Shown here: positions 47,261 to 60,579 of the stretch, one piece after another
Position numbering within the stretch: the stretch's first letter is position 1
How the letters are laid out: the number at the start of each line of letters is the position of its first letter
Assembly (NCBI GenBank): GCA_973895155.1
Contig: OZ316892.1
Coordinates: 8,618,001 to 8,682,000 of the forward strand
From: Marsupella aquatica
Taxonomy: Eukaryota; Marchantiophyta
Length of the DNA: 64,000 nucleotides
Reading direction: 5' to 3'
The notes under the pieces: generated by a model
The model's database searches: none
Seen by the model: the letters and a program-made list of their open reading frames with translations, nothing else
Told to the model about the DNA's origin: nothing
Translations under genes and position numbers: made by a program

Positions 47261-47269
47261 TCCATCTTT

Positions 47270-47600
47270 TGCGCCATGACATCTTTTACTGGACAACATT
47301 TTTTGAACAAGAATATATTTTTAAGAAACATTTTTTTTATTCAATGATACGTTCTGCACCATGATATTTTTCTCAAGGACATCTTCAGCACAACAACATC
47401 TGTTATGTATTGACATCTGTTGCTGAACAAAATGTTGTATTACTTAGACATCTTTTGCACAAGAATATCTTTTACTTAGCAACATCTTTTGAGCAACATC
47501 TTTTGAACAACATATTTTGCTTGATGACATTTTTTGTAGAACATATTTTATGCAACGACATGTTTTATGCAACAACATCGGTGATTGAACTTGTCTTATG
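47270..47600 (-). repeat. Degenerate ACAACATCTTTT array
   Basis: Many imperfect units of (A/G)ACAACATCTTTTG. It is the reverse complement of the array at 22860-23210. Confidence 0.7.
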
Positions 47601-47609
47601 TATAGCAAG

Positions 47610-49120
47610 GTCCCTTTTACCATGTTTGCCATATTAATTTTGTGCTATACACTTGAAGGACACTACTTGTATCTCAATTTTGCAATTGAATTTCTCTTCT
47701 ACAATACTTGGACCGATTGCTATATAGTAAGGGGCCCTATGGAACATAAAGATGGTCCAAATCAATCCACACCATCAAACAAAGCTCACTGCACCAATTA
47801 AATCACACCTGCCTATATAAAAGTGCCCCTTTCCTTGCTGGCCCACTGCTCATTTCTGACCTAGGTGAACATTGTACTTGCCCAAGAAAATAGAGCCCAA
47901 GTCCATTCCTATTAAACCTGGATGGTGTGCACTGTATAATTAAAGCTACAGGTAACCCAAAGCTCTTATACAAGTAGTCATGGTTTGAGATAACAACAAA
48001 TAACAAGTGACTCATAGCATGCATAGTCAATTGCCATGGACTACCAACCACCCCTTGCTTCTGGGCTGTGCCACAATTGTTATGTTGCCAGTCATGGTTC
48101 ACTAGTCCACTGGTTGACTTGCAATGGATCTCAAGATGACCTCTTGATAAACAAGTGATGGTACTTTTCTTATATATACTTCTTGGGAATTGTCACAAAG
48201 GGACCAACATTGGTTTTCCATAAGTTGGCCCTAAACCAAAGTGTTTGATTGGGTCTGCTGGACCTGCCTAGCCCTCATAGATATAGGCAGGCATTTAGAT
48301 GCTAGGCACAATGATGTGTCACAATTTGCAGTATCTAAATGGACTTGGGGGCCAAAAGTTATGCCCAACTTGAGTAATTGGGCTTAGTGGTTCAGGCATT
48401 CAGGTGCGTGGTCAGTCCAGGTGGGGACTGTGTCGTTAGTTCATGCATGGTGTTTCTTCAGTCCAGGTGTGGCATGTGCCACCCAAGATGGTCCGTCATG
48501 AGTCCAGGCATAGTTTGGGCCCGCATGACATAGTCCCACTGCTGTGGAGTCAACCAACTCCTAACTTGGTGTCACTTGTTGGTTCACAGCAGAGCAGGGT
48601 CCAGGCAAGTAAGTTGCACCAAGTGTCCCCATGTTCAAAGTGTCATAACATGAGATCCTGATGTCCGTTAAGGATGTGCCTTATTGCGTTACAATCAGGC
48701 GGATACAATCATCATCTATATAGGACTAAGGTCCATCTTTAGACCACCTTTTTGAGATGGTAAACTTCCCATACTTTGCTTCCTTGGCTAGGGAGTAGTT
48801 GCAATAAGGGTCTCAAACAATAGGTAAGTTGAGATCATAACCCTGTGCCCTGCTAACAAGTATGAGGTTATTAAACAAAAATGCAGGCTATTTTTCACAC
48901 ATTTTGTCACTAGAAGGGGCAATGCACATCTACATATGAGAAGGGACAGACTTGTATCCATTAACAATTTGACAAACCAATTGATATGTTCAATTCCTAT
49001 AGAACAAGTTCAAGCTACTTTATTTAGATTGGGACTTTGGAGACACTTGTTGCCTGAAAAAACGACAGCAAGATGTATTGTATTGTCAGAGCATATTGTC
49101 AAAAATTATGGACTTTGAGT
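47610..49120. other. Gene-poor stretch
   Basis: No gene recognised. A local repeat of GTCCAGG(T/C)(G/A) boxes occurs between 48410 and 48610. Confidence 0.4.
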
Positions 49121-49124
49121 AGAT

Positions 49125-49735
49125 TTTTGTTTAGCCTATTGTGACCATATACTTTGGTCACAGGCTTTGGTTTAAACAGTGTGTCCATGTCTCGATAGTA
49201 ATGGTCATTCAAAACTGTACTGTCAAACGAGGATGAACTCTACATATTGGTCTAGTCTATTGTGACCACACCCCTTTGATCACATAGCTGTGGTCATGGG
49301 CCTGGTTTGAATGGCATGCCCATGTGTCAACCATAATGCTCATTCAAAACCGTATTTCAAAAGAGGATGAACTCTAAACATTAGCTTATTTGCGACCACA
49401 TAGCTTTGACCACATAGTTGTGGTCATGGGTCTGGTTTAAATTGCGTGTCCATGTGTCGATAGTAATGCTCATTCAAAACTGTATTTTGAAAAGAGGATG
49501 GGCTCTAGATATTCATTTTATCTTATCTGTGACCACATAGTTTTGACTACAAAGCTTTGGTCGATCATGGGCCGGCCTGGTTTAAACAGCGTGTCCATGT
49601 CTCCATCCTACTGCTAGCTCAAACCAATAGTTTCAAAAGAGGATGCTGAACTCTTGATATTACTTCAGCATTTTGTGTCAACATAGCTTTGGTCCCAAGA
49701 GTCAGGTTTCAATGTGTGCCCAAAGTAATACTCCT
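49125..49735. repeat. Tandem repeat, ~130-140-bp unit
   Basis: About 4.5 units of GTGACCACATAGCTTTG, GGTCATGGGCCTGGTTTAAA, TGTCCATGTGTCGA and AAAAGAGGATGAACTCTA. Confidence 0.88.
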
Positions 49736-50219
49736 TGTTTTAGGTCCTAAACTCTTCCCTGACCACTTGGTCGCCTACGCTGAATTCACCCCTATATAGT
49801 TTCCCTGCTTGTGATTCTCTACACTTTGGATCTTCTCTATTGAAGAATCTCAAGCTATCAATTAAACAAATTAACAGGAGAAATACTCAATCACGTTGAA
49901 GAGCAAGGGTGTGGTCGTTGTCATGAAACTCCAGTTTTAGTTGAATAGTTTTGTTCCCTGTGTTGCAGTTTTCCTGGATTACTGTAGTTTTCAACTTTCT
50001 ATGCAAGTGACCCTAAAACCCTCAAGCCTTCACCCACCAGGTGTACACTGAACTTGATTTATAACACAATTTTTGGAAATCAGCCAAACAGACTTTTGCA
50101 ACTCCGAAAGACACTGTGACGGGGTCCTCGTCTCGAAAAGTCACCGGTAGGTGTTATTGGCAAGATGCATGTAAATAAATAAGCCAATATACTCAAGAGT
50201 TTTAAATTTTTTAAAAAGT

Positions 50220-51840
50220 TAATCATCCCGGGGTGTGTTCATGTTGCTTTGGAGGGCCGGAGCTATTTGAACCCGGGAGGAACTATTTTTTTAATTGACC
50301 CTTTGCTCTCTTGGGTCTTGTCGTTGTGGGAGAAGAAAATTAGGCATCTTAAGGGGACACCACCAATTAATATTTGGAGACCCCGGCAGTTTTTCTTGGC
50401 CCCGGTGTAATATTGGGGAGCGGCTACACTCGGGGGGGCCCGGCTATGGGGACCCTTTGTGGAGGCCCAATTTAGTGGGGAGGCTTTAGAGGGGTTTAAA
50501 AAAACCTCTATTAGAGAAAGGAGCTGGGAGCATTAAAACACTCCAGGGAGACGGGAGCCCACGAGACGGGGGGCGCCAGGCGGAGTCAGTCGGGGAGGAG
50601 GAGCCCGCGAGCCGTGGGGCGCCAGGTGGAGGGTCCAGCATAGGGCTGCATGCCGACAAGTTGGGAGGCAGCAGGCGCCAGACGGAGGGCCGCCCGGGAG
50701 TAGCAATCCCCGGCAGGAGGAGGCCGCTCTATGGAAGGACACGATCAGCCAGGGTTATGTTAGGTCCTGACAAGCTTTTGGCGGCATTGAGGAGATGGGG
50801 AGCCTCCAGCCAGACCCCAGGAAGGACTCCCCCGGCAAGGAAAATAGTAGGTGTTACACCCACATCAGCGGAGGGCGCCGACAGTGAGGATTCTCGGGGG
50901 TGGAGTCCCGGTTCCGTGAGTGAGTCGGGGGAAGACTAGTGAGGCATACGGACGTTGGTCGTACGGATTTTCAATTATGCAACACCTTGGATGAGGGGAA
51001 TCATAGGATTTTTGGAAGGAGCTTGAGGAGCTGATTCCGGCAAGGTGTGGCACGCCCAGAACGAAGTCAGGATGAAGAAGTTATGAGCTCAGGCGTATTA
51101 CGGATTCAAACATTCGTAACTTGGTCGTCCGGGATCCATTTTGAGTGCCGCTTACGGATTTGTGATTGGGAGGAGCAGAGCTATCCAGGGCCCCCCTTAG
51201 GGAAGTAGTTCAAAATGGTTGAGGGTTTCGACCTTGAGTGGCCCCCTCACTTCCCCGTGACTACCAAGTGCGGTTGGCACCGTCGAAGGCATCGACGGTC
51301 CCATAGTTAGATTAGGGTTTTAGGAGCATGTGTGTGCCGCATGTTTTAGGTTAGGGATTCCTTGTGGAAGGTTTTTGCGGCGCCGCTAGGGTAGCTGCCA
51401 TCCTTGTGACCCCATGAGGGGTGCTTTGGTGTGTTTGTTTTGAGTATTTAGAGGGAAGCCCCGTAGTAGCGGAGGGGGGAAACTGAGTCTAGTGTTGGGT
51501 TTAGGGAAGTTCGCTCGTAGCCAGAAGAGGGAATCAAGCCAGAGTAGTGAGGTAGAGGTGTAGCACTTGCCCCAGTGAGGCAGGAGTTGGGCAGACGGTA
51601 GGAGGCCGGGTTGTCCTTGCAATGTGTTACGACGTTTTGCCAAAAGATATGGATTTGGTTTGATTCCTCAAGTTTTGGTGTGGCATTATCTTTTCTGGTT
51701 TGCGATTGTGTTCTTTCCCCAAGAAGTGTCTAAGGAATCCTTGCACGGTTTGGTCAACCATGTGAGTAGGAGGGGTGGTGACAACACTCCACCAACGACC
51801 AGTAGGAGTGTGTGTGGTGTAGTCCATAGGACTTGATCAA
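50220..51840. other. GC-richer block of unknown nature
   Basis: Base composition rises sharply compared with the AT-rich DNA on both sides, with many GGGG/CCCC runs. Open frames (for example 50661-50939 plus) are rich in Arg, Gly and Pro as expected from composition. It could be a decayed LTR or leader of another element. ACTTGATCAAAA occurs twice at its right edge (51831 and 51864). Confidence 0.35.
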
Positions 51841-51899
51841 AAGCAGAGAGGCTAGTCGGTAGACTTGATCAAAAATTACACTTCCGGGAGCGAAATCAA

Positions 51900-54680
51900 A
51901 CATACTCATCCTACATGCAATAGAATTCGAATAACGTCCCTCCACGTTCCCGTCATACGATAACAAACAATTTTAGTAGGAGGAAATACATATTTGTCAT
52001 GTAAATCGTTTGATAAGGACACATTGGTGTGCCTAGCCCTGAGTTATACAAATTATGCTCACTTGGAACAGAATCATGCTTTAGAAGGAGGTATCTTATG
52101 ATGCAAGCAAACTAGAATTTTACATAATGAGGATAGTATTGTTAGTGAGTCACTAGTACTGGTTCTCAATGTCTTTGTATTTCTAGTGAATTTCTAAGAG
52201 TTCAGATAACTAGCAAGTTGGCTAGCCAGAAAAAGAGTTTCAAAATCGGTGTTTACTAACCAAATTTTGGCTAGTTTGGGACTAGCTTAGTTAACAAAGT
52301 GGGGTTTCCTTCTAACATTAACAGGAAATTTTGCCCTCCTAATAGGATTTGTTTTCCTATTTGCTTGCACAATACAACTACCCCTTTAGAACAAGCTATT
52401 GAATGTATCCCAGATTCGCTCGTCTTCCATTCTGGCTGCATAAACTAGGATACCTGATCCTGATTCAGAGTCTGGAAGTAGAATTGGTTTATGAAGAAAT
52501 TTGAAAGTTGGAGGTAATTGGTTTATGAAGAATTTTGAAAGTTGGAGCTAATTGGACTAGTTGGATTATAATATGAAAGACTACCACCAAACGTGGCTTA
52601 GGTTGCTAGTATCAGAAACCAAACACCAATCGAGAATTTTATGTGCTCAAAGATAAAACTTTACTACTAGCTATCATGTGCTCGTGCTCTTGATGAGACC
52701 AGAGAGAGTGAAAGCTTGCTTTGGTTTTCTGGAATGCAGGTTTCACTTAGAAAAATTTGGATGCACCTTGTGAGTGAAAGAGGAGTCTTTATGGATTGTA
52801 AATGGATTGCACTAAGGAAGGAACGGAGAGGGTTGAAACTGGCTTACCAAATCCACACAACAGACACATTTTTTCCTAAACTCCACTAGCCATGACAAAA
52901 CTTGGATCCACCAAGTTTCATCAATTAAAAGATTCCTTTATGGAAGTGTGGAGCAAAAAGGCAAGGACGAGGATTAGAGGAGTGAATAAAAAAGGGGAAG
53001 TCTTGGACACCTCTCTTTCTATATAGCATGCTCATCTTGGAACATGCTTCATTTTTTGTTTTTTAGTGATATATAGGTATTTGGATTATAATATAAACAT
53101 GACATTGACTAGGAAAACGTACAGTCATATTGAAACTTGTGCACATAAGGTACCAAAAAAAATACACATGTAAATAAAAATAATAATAAACAATAAAGTT
53201 TAAATTTATGGTATTGGGATGTGCACATAATGTACATGAGTAGAGATATTTATGTACTTACTTTAGGTAATGACACTCAAAATAATTAAAACCATAAATT
53301 TAGGACACAAAACCATGAGTAGTACTTAAAGACATAAGGTGTGCACATTATTTAGATCATTTCTTCTGTACTCATGAGAATAAGGGCTAGAAATTCAACG
53401 AGCTCTTTGTTATAGGGTGGATGATCTTAAAATATAGCAAAGATTTTAAAAAATTAGAGGGGTGCCAGAATAAATTGGAAATCTAAACTATACAAGGGGC
53501 ATCCCTTGTTAAGACACATTAAAATAAAAATGCATAACAAAAGAAGTTTGAATAAGACAAAATAATGAAAGTTGCATTCGCATATAGCACCTTCAAAATG
53601 CCCAGTCTAGGTTTAAAGTGGAGGTAAGCAGGCAAGGATAAAAAAAACCTGCCGACTTTTGTGTTTTTTGTTGCCATGATCTCGTCTTGTGTGGTCAAAG
53701 CTATGTGGACCCATCCTGATATACAACTTGCCCTTCATGATTGAAGAAAAGGTAAAACAGATTTGAAGCAAGAAGAAAACAAAGATGCCTGATTGCTCCC
53801 TCCTTTCGCGCCCACGGCTAGAAGTAAATGGGTACTGTGAATTCCAGTGGACCGAGTCCCTGCTAGAATGGATGGACGACAGGCACCGACCATTGTCACA
53901 AGCTTTACAGGTCGCATTTCAGTGATGTAATCGACATCATCGTAGTGAACACGGCAGCAACCCTTGTCAAAAGCTTTACAGGTAGCAACCGTTATCACAA
54001 GCTTTACAGATTATATTTTCAGTCACATGTAATACACATGTCTTGCTGTATATGTAACGTAATGTAACATATGTAACATGACATAATAAAATATAACTTA
54101 AACATCCATCATGGTCGAGGAAGTCTGTCGGAGTATTTTGTGATATAAATAAAAATTTAAGCATAGAGGTCCCATCCGAGCTGAGGAAGTATGTCGGAGT
54201 GTTTTGTGATCGACACAGATTCAAAAAAGGGATCCACCTGAGTGAGGAAGTCTGTGGGGGTGCTCTGGTAAACTGGGAGGTCCATCCAAAATTTCCCCCT
54301 TTCCAGGCTTTCCTTGTCCAGTAAACTGTAATTTTTGTCAAGAGAAGAGGTTACGGGTGTGTAACAATTTATGTAGGGACTTGCTATAGTCATAATATGC
54401 TGTCCTGAAAAGTCAAGTAGGTAAACTCTTTTTGGGTAGGAGTTACACATGCTAGTGCAGGGCTGGGGTTAGACTATAACTTGTTCCCGGAACATTCAAA
54501 GAAATTTTCCGGCTACCATCAATCAGCTTCTTTTCATATTCCGAACGCAAGGTTATAACCTAGTAACCCTACGCCCAGACCTGCATTACCTTGTACGTAA
54601 CCTCGGAAGGCAAATCACAAAACTTTGCAATCCACTCAAGGTAGAGTACAAGAGTGGGCTACTGGGCTCATCAACGAATT
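51900..54680. other. AT-rich stretch without a gene
   Basis: No supported coding region. Short direct repeats occur, such as TTGGTTTATGAAGAA(A)TTTGAAAGTTGGAG near 52485-52550. Confidence 0.4.
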
Positions 54681-54687
54681 TAATTAT

Positions 54688-54731
54688 CACGGGGAGACAC
54701 TGAAAGAGAGAGCACCGAAAGTTCCTTTATT
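54688..54731. repeat. 44-bp direct repeat, copy 1
   Basis: CACGGGGAGACACTGAAAGA through AAGTTCCTTTATT. Copy 2 at 56707-56750 differs at two positions. Confidence 0.85.
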
Positions 54732-56554
54732 GGCTGAACTTAAAGTTCAGCTTTGTGGTGGGAGCCCAAAATGGCTCCAAACTTTTTTTCTGCGCATACG
54801 TTTTCTTTGCATTCGTTTTCTCCACATATACTTTCTCCACATACATATAGAGGCACACAAATATACTTTAGTCACAATATATTCATTTTAACATTCTTTA
54901 GTTTGTATGAAATATTCAAGATCAAGACAAATTGGAGTACACAGAGTATATTGTATTCAACACAAATGAAAGTACATTAAATGCTCCCCCTCAATGTAAG
55001 TGTGTACTTGATTCTCTCACCACTTAATGTCTTTGTCTTTTAGTTATCAGAATTTCTTAATGCTTTTATATATTTCCCTTTGGGACCAAAGTCACCTTGA
55101 AAAGGTACGCGTCTTAAAGGGGCTTCCTTTTTGTTTTTGGGTGAAATTGGTCACCTCGAAAAGATTTTTAAAGGGGTTTTTTTTTATAGAAAAAACGATG
55201 AGTAAGGAGCATGCCCTATGGTTGATCTCATTATTTTATTTTCTTTGAGAATTAAAACAGATAGAGAATCAAGGGTATTTTAAAGAATGGGAAAATCAAA
55301 AAGACAAAAAGAGACATTTTTATTTTTTGGCCCGGATGGAGGATTACTTTAAGGGGAGAAATAATAAGGGTTTAAAGAATTTTTTCTTTAATTGCTGAGA
55401 GGTTTAAGGGTATTTAAGGGAGAGATTTTCAAAATGGTCTTTGTTTATATTTTTTTCTTGCTAGAGGGGGCAGACACTAGTTGAGTGTATCGAACAAGCT
55501 AACCCCTATTCTATCTTAGAAGTGGGGAGCGATGAATGGTTTAAGGGTCTTTTAAGGGGAGGAACAATAAAGACAAAGAATGGAGAGATTTCAGGTTTTA
55601 TAAATCTTTCCTTTTTCTTGCAAGAGGGGGGTCAACATCAAAACAAAAAATGTGTTTTTATTCCTTTTGTGTACTTCTCACTCATTTTTCAACATAGATA
55701 TAGATTTTTATTTGAGTAATTCTAGAAGAATGGGTGGGTGTGCTTTTAATTAGGTTAGGTATGACATTAATTAGGAACTTAGGGATGATTAGCATAAACG
55801 GGAGAGTCTCTCAGTTCATTCTCCTCATTCTCTTCTCTTCTCCTCTCATTGCTTATTCTTTTGCCTTTTTTTGGCCAAAGCGACCTCATAGGCATTGGCG
55901 CCATAAGCGTTGCTTGCAACCTACCATTTGCCTAGGTGGTCGTGGAGGGACGCCCTCGATCATTAGGGTCGTTCATAGGTAGTTTTCTATCGTATTCTTT
56001 TGGACTAGTGCGAGTTTGCTCTAGCCGGTGGTAGCAATGACCTAGTCATTTGCTACAGACCTGCCTATAGTCACTTAATCTAGTACATTTGACCCGACAT
56101 TTGGATGCAACTCTTTTTTGTTGGAGATATACTTTGGCTTTGTGTTGTCATCGATGGAGTGTTCTCGATGCATACAATGCTTGTTGCTTGAGAAATATTT
56201 TGCCGATGAGAGTGTTCATCCTTCAGATGCTGGTTTGTATATACATCAATGAAAGGTTGACGATGAGAGGAGAAAAAGATTAAATTCTTTATGATTTATT
56301 TCAGATTAGGTGGTGGACAATTTAGGGTTAATTTAGGTTAGTCTTTTAGATACATTTAGGTTTTGATACATTTTTTTCTCTTATCGAATAAAAATTACAT
56401 GTATGAATTCTATTTCAAACTTATATTATTTTGACGTATCATATTAGAATGAAGTATCTTTTCCTTGTATTTATTAATTTTTCTCAAATTTAAATGCAAC
56501 CCCAACTTATCATGTTTTTGTACTATTGCGAGTCAAATTTGGGTCAAAGCATTT

Positions 56555-56625
56555 CAGGACCCGAGTTTTGAATCTGAGACCTCCCCTTCACGAGAGTGAT
56601 CACTATACTAATGAAACATTCATGT
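56555..56625 (-). repeat. tRNA-like sequence (possible SINE head)
   Basis: On the minus strand, TTCATTAGTATAGTGATCAC resembles a D-arm/A box and GTCTCAGATTCAAAACTCGG a T-arm/B box. The T loop is not canonical, so a functional tRNA is unlikely. Confidence 0.4.
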
Positions 56626-56706
56626 ATTGGTGACAATAACTAATGAGTCACAAATTATAAAAAGTAGTTCAGCTTTTGTGACCAAACCCTTGGGTCACGG
56701 GCATTT

Positions 56707-56750
56707 CACGGGGAGACACGGAAAGAGAGAGCACCGAAAGTTCCTTCATT
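56707..56750. repeat. 44-bp direct repeat, copy 2
   Basis: Partner of 54688-54731, about 2.0 kb apart. The DNA after copy 2 turns GC-rich at once and leads into the candidate promoter at 57.05-57.25 kb. Confidence 0.85.
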
Positions 56751-57049
56751 ATTGGGGTACCTTAGTCGTCAAAACTTGACCGAGGTGCCACGTTACTATT
56801 GTGTGGCGACCTGGAGTGCAATATTGTACTGCGGTTAGATTCGAAGTTCGAACTGTTCTCCAGTTGGAAAACAGGAAAAGAATGGTCTACAGGAGTGATG
56901 TACAGAAGAGACCCGTTCGTGGAGAACCCGATGTTGGTCGTCATCCGCAACAGCGCACTTCGAAGGATCGCAGCCGTCAAGGTTGGACAGATGGCTCCCC
57001 ATCGCTCGGCATCCGGAGTGGCGTGCCGCCCTCACCTACCTCCCGCCAC

Positions 57050-57251
57050 ACGATAGCCAACCAATCAAGAAAAGATATTTTGCTTCCGCTTCAGGTTTGC
57101 GCGCCTACACTTCTCTCGCAGGCGGTGTCGGTTCGGGCTCTGGAAAGTGGAAACTGCCTCGCCGCGCTGATCCCTTCTTCACGCTCCGTGTGCGCTCGAC
57201 CCTGCTTATATAGCGATCGTCCTGGTCCAATAGTCACTTTGATTCCCGCCG
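57050..57251 (+). promoter_or_regulatory. Candidate promoter
   Basis: A CCAAT-type box (AGCCAACCAATC, about 57056) and a TATA-like CTTATATAG (57204-57212) precede ATG 57252 by 40 bp. That leaves a very short leader if the TATA is used. Local GC content is high. Confidence 0.4.
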
Positions 57252-57401
57252 ATGGCGTCCTCGAGGTGTCGAGGTTTGGGAGTTTCTATGGCGGAAGTGC
57301 GGGGAAGGACGGCGTCTGGTTTCATGTCGAAGGGCTATGGTGATCTGCCTTGTCCTGGATCCGCGGCGGAAGACTCGAATACGTCGCCTCCTTCTTTACG
57401 G
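57252..57401 (+). CDS. Candidate first exon, unknown protein
   Basis: ATG in good context (GCCGATGG). Fifty codons end exactly at the donor TTACGG|GTATGT in phase 0. The peptide (MASSRCRGLGVSMAEVRG...) is low complexity with Ser, Gly and Arg, like an N-terminal leader or transit-type sequence. I see no certain downstream exon within 6 kb. The open exon at 63885 is on the same strand but in the phase after one extra base, so linkage is not shown. Confidence 0.35.
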
Positions 57402-59060
57402 GTATGTGACGATTTCCTTCCAGAGCTTGATTGTGTCAGATGTCGGTTGTGAGTTCAGAGTTTTTACGAATGCGCAGAAGTAGAGTGATGTCGGGGTGGT
57501 ACTGGATTCGGAAGGATTTCCGGAGACGTCTACTTAGTTCGATGGATTGGGATGATGATGTGATCTGCGACTCTTGTTGCGAGAAGAGTGTAGGTTCGTG
57601 AGTGTTTTTGGAAGGGGGTTTGTCTTGTTTCATCGGTCGACCGAAGAGGCTCGCATCCGGTGTTGTAAGATCGCAGCTTGTCTGTCGGTATTAAAGAGCT
57701 CGGTAAGGAATGCTCGCTATGATGCTATCCAGCGGCCCAACTGATGGTCTACGTTTGCAATCATGTTACGTCTTGGTTGACATCCCGTTTTACTGTTCCG
57801 GGTTTCGGGATGTTGCTGATAGGTCCAATTTAGGCGTTTGTGTTCGTCGCCGACTGAACTATGTTATCGAGTTTGTCTGATCGCGGTTGTGGTAGTAGCC
57901 GTCTATGTGTCATCTGCTTGCTAGAAGAGTCCAGTGTTGCCCCTGACCTTCGTTTAGTGGTTGTGAGTCCGGGGAGTTGTAGTGTATAGGTCTCATTACA
58001 ATGATCTTCGTTTGTATCCAGATATCCGTGACAGATGTGCTTCAGGATTACGCAATGAGTGTCATTGCTGGGTGCTTGCCGGCGGTCGATCGGTTATCCC
58101 ATCCGAAAGATCGGAAAGATCTTGCACGGCGCTGCGTGTGATCAAGTTCTGCATGCTTCGTCTAGCGAGCAGGTTGTGTAAGATAACATCGGGGCCGGCG
58201 TTCAGAGCTCTTCCGCAGTAGTGTTCCGAGACGAAGATCGGGGGATGTGTACTTCCGTCTTTGATTTGCGGAGTGGTCTGGAGCCTGGCAGTGTTATGGT
58301 AGTACATTGGACTTCAAATGGGAGACTGCTGTGAAGTCCTATGTTGAACAGTAGTGATCAATGGTTGGAGATCTTGCGTCTTCGGTACGTGATTCAAGTT
58401 AAGCTTCTCGAATGATTGTCAGGGATAAACGTCGCAACCTACCAAGGATCTACCTCATTGTTGAGATAGAGTAGGACCTTGCGTAACGTTATGTCGTGTA
58501 TCCCTGGTGTGGTTGATCTGTGAGAGATGGTTCGCTTAGTTCTCAAAGCTGGTTTGACAAAAGACTTCGCCCGTCATGCTTAAGCGGAGGTAATTATGTT
58601 CTTGAACCATTCAGGTTTCGTTAGGTTGTTTCCGAATGTGCATATGTTCACTGCCAATCAGCCTTGGTGAATGGGAAAAAGTACCAGGCTGATTGCACCA
58701 CGATACGACCTTGCCCTTATGGGTGCGCTTACGGGGCAGGTCAATGTATCAATAAAAAATGTCGCATTTGTGTAGGGGAGTGGTTATGACCCTCCCCGAG
58801 TGTGTGGTGCGGACTGGCGGTTCCCGTGTGGCTTTTGTGGTGCGACGGGGAGGGTACCGTGCATCTTGTCCTGTCTTGTCTTGTGTCTGGACTACGGAAC
58901 AGTGTCAAATCTGATGGCAACCACTGCGCACATCGGTAAGCGGCTTGGAACTAGTGTCTGTAGGATTTGACGTTCAGCATCGCTTCTTTGCCCTTGTTGT
59001 TTGCAAAGTGTCTACTCCACCCTTCCAGCACTTCCACTCCAAAGTATGACTACATATTTC
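57402..59060. other. Stretch without a recognised gene
   Basis: Could be intron of the candidate gene above or intergenic DNA. I see no conserved peptide. Confidence 0.35.
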
Positions 59061-59064
59061 TTCC

Positions 59065-59345
59065 TCCGTTACATTTCGATTGTCCAGTAATGTTTCCACA
59101 TACTCCCTATCAGTAGCTCTGCAGCATCCTGTGCAACGTTGACACGCATACCTGCGATTTAATCCATCTGCTCCGATTGATTCCGGTTGTCAACTGATCT
59201 TTCCACAGATTTGCCCTATCAATAGCTCTCGTGCATTCTATGCAACTTTGACCTCCAATCTTCTCCGTTCTATTTCGATTGTCAACTAATGTTTCCACAG
59301 ATTTGCCTTATCAATAGCTCTGCTGCATTCTGTGCAACAATGACA
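59065..59345. repeat. Degenerate tandem repeat, three units
   Basis: Units contain ATTTCGATTGTC(C/A)A(G/C)TAATG, TTTCCACA, CTATCA(G/A)TAGCTCT and GCAT(C/T)CT(G/A)TGCAAC. Confidence 0.8.
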
Positions 59346-60405
59346 TCCATCTGCTAGTGGTGAAGAACGAACATAATACACCATGTTTTGGTGCTTTTTA
59401 ACCTGGCTTAACTTGGGGGTCGTCTTCAACAAACTGAAGGCAATAAATTTCTGACCCGGTTACTACATCGACCCTGTTTGGAACTGATTTGTTCTACGCA
59501 GAGCTGGCGTTTGCAAGCGGATTAGTGAAGAGAAGGTATTCACAATTACCCAAGTTATAGCGATTTCGTAGGTAGATTGTGATTTTGTACTGGTAATATC
59601 TAAAATTATGTTTTGTGTATGTTGGCAAAGGCATGCCAGTCCACCTGAATTGCCGGAATGTGTGCGTGTTTGATTGCGATGTGCCAAATTCAAGTCGCGC
59701 GCCAGGATTGTATCAATTCGTAGGATGTCGGTTATACTTGTAGACTTAAGTATTTGCGATAACTGTTCCTGTCAATATCTATAGTATTTCGGTCGAGTTT
59801 GTGATGGTGGTGTAGTTGTTGCTGGGTGCGAATTGCACTAGCAATGTGAATGTAGAGTAAACTGTGGCTTTGATGAATATAGGCTGCAGGGAAACGGGAC
59901 ACTGGGAAAAGTAAATGGAAGATATGTTACAAGTTTGCTGCCTCTCGTGTGCGAAAAAAAAAGTAGCTGATAATAAGATGATGCTTAAACTTTGCGCTCG
60001 CATATCGACTCGCAAATCTATGTTCCGTGGGTATCAAACAGGCATTCGAAACAATCATCAGATGAAATCTCTACATCGAATGGGACGTGGCCTACTACAT
60101 ATAGGCGGAAAGATCGCGCACACACAGGATGGAACATAACCGCAACCATGATTGTTCAAATTCAAATTTGACTCGGCAAAATCCATCTTGTGCAGATGGT
60201 AGTGAACAATGGTCAAGTGCCTCCAGGAGCTGCATCGGAAAACTGTCACAGACGCCTATGTGATGTAAATAGTTCGTCGTTTACACTATCTGCAGCAATT
60301 AGTCATTTTGTTCTTAAGTATGACGTTACCGTTTGCAAATAAAGCAATCTGAATTCCTTCGACCGAAGTTCTTAACTTTATGTTTCGTCTTTTGTTTGTT
60401 AGCTT

Positions 60406-60577
60406 CTAGTTGCAGGATGAATAGTTCAATGTATCGCACGAAAATAATTTTTTTGCCCCATCATCTTATTCAATATGCACTTAGCTGGCCTCTAGTTGCA
60501 GGATGAATAGTTCAATGTATCGCACGGAAATAATTTTTTTGCCCCATCATCTTATCCAATATGCACTTAGCTGGCTT
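60406..60577. repeat. Two-copy tandem repeat, 86-bp period
   Basis: CTAGTTGCAGGATGAATAG through ATGCACTTAGCTGGC occurs twice with about three differences. Confidence 0.92.
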
Positions 60578-60579
60578 GT

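Noticed and set aside
47073-47282. Phe/Pro-rich minus-strand ORF
   Set aside because: Reflects an A-rich and GGGTTG-type low-complexity patch.
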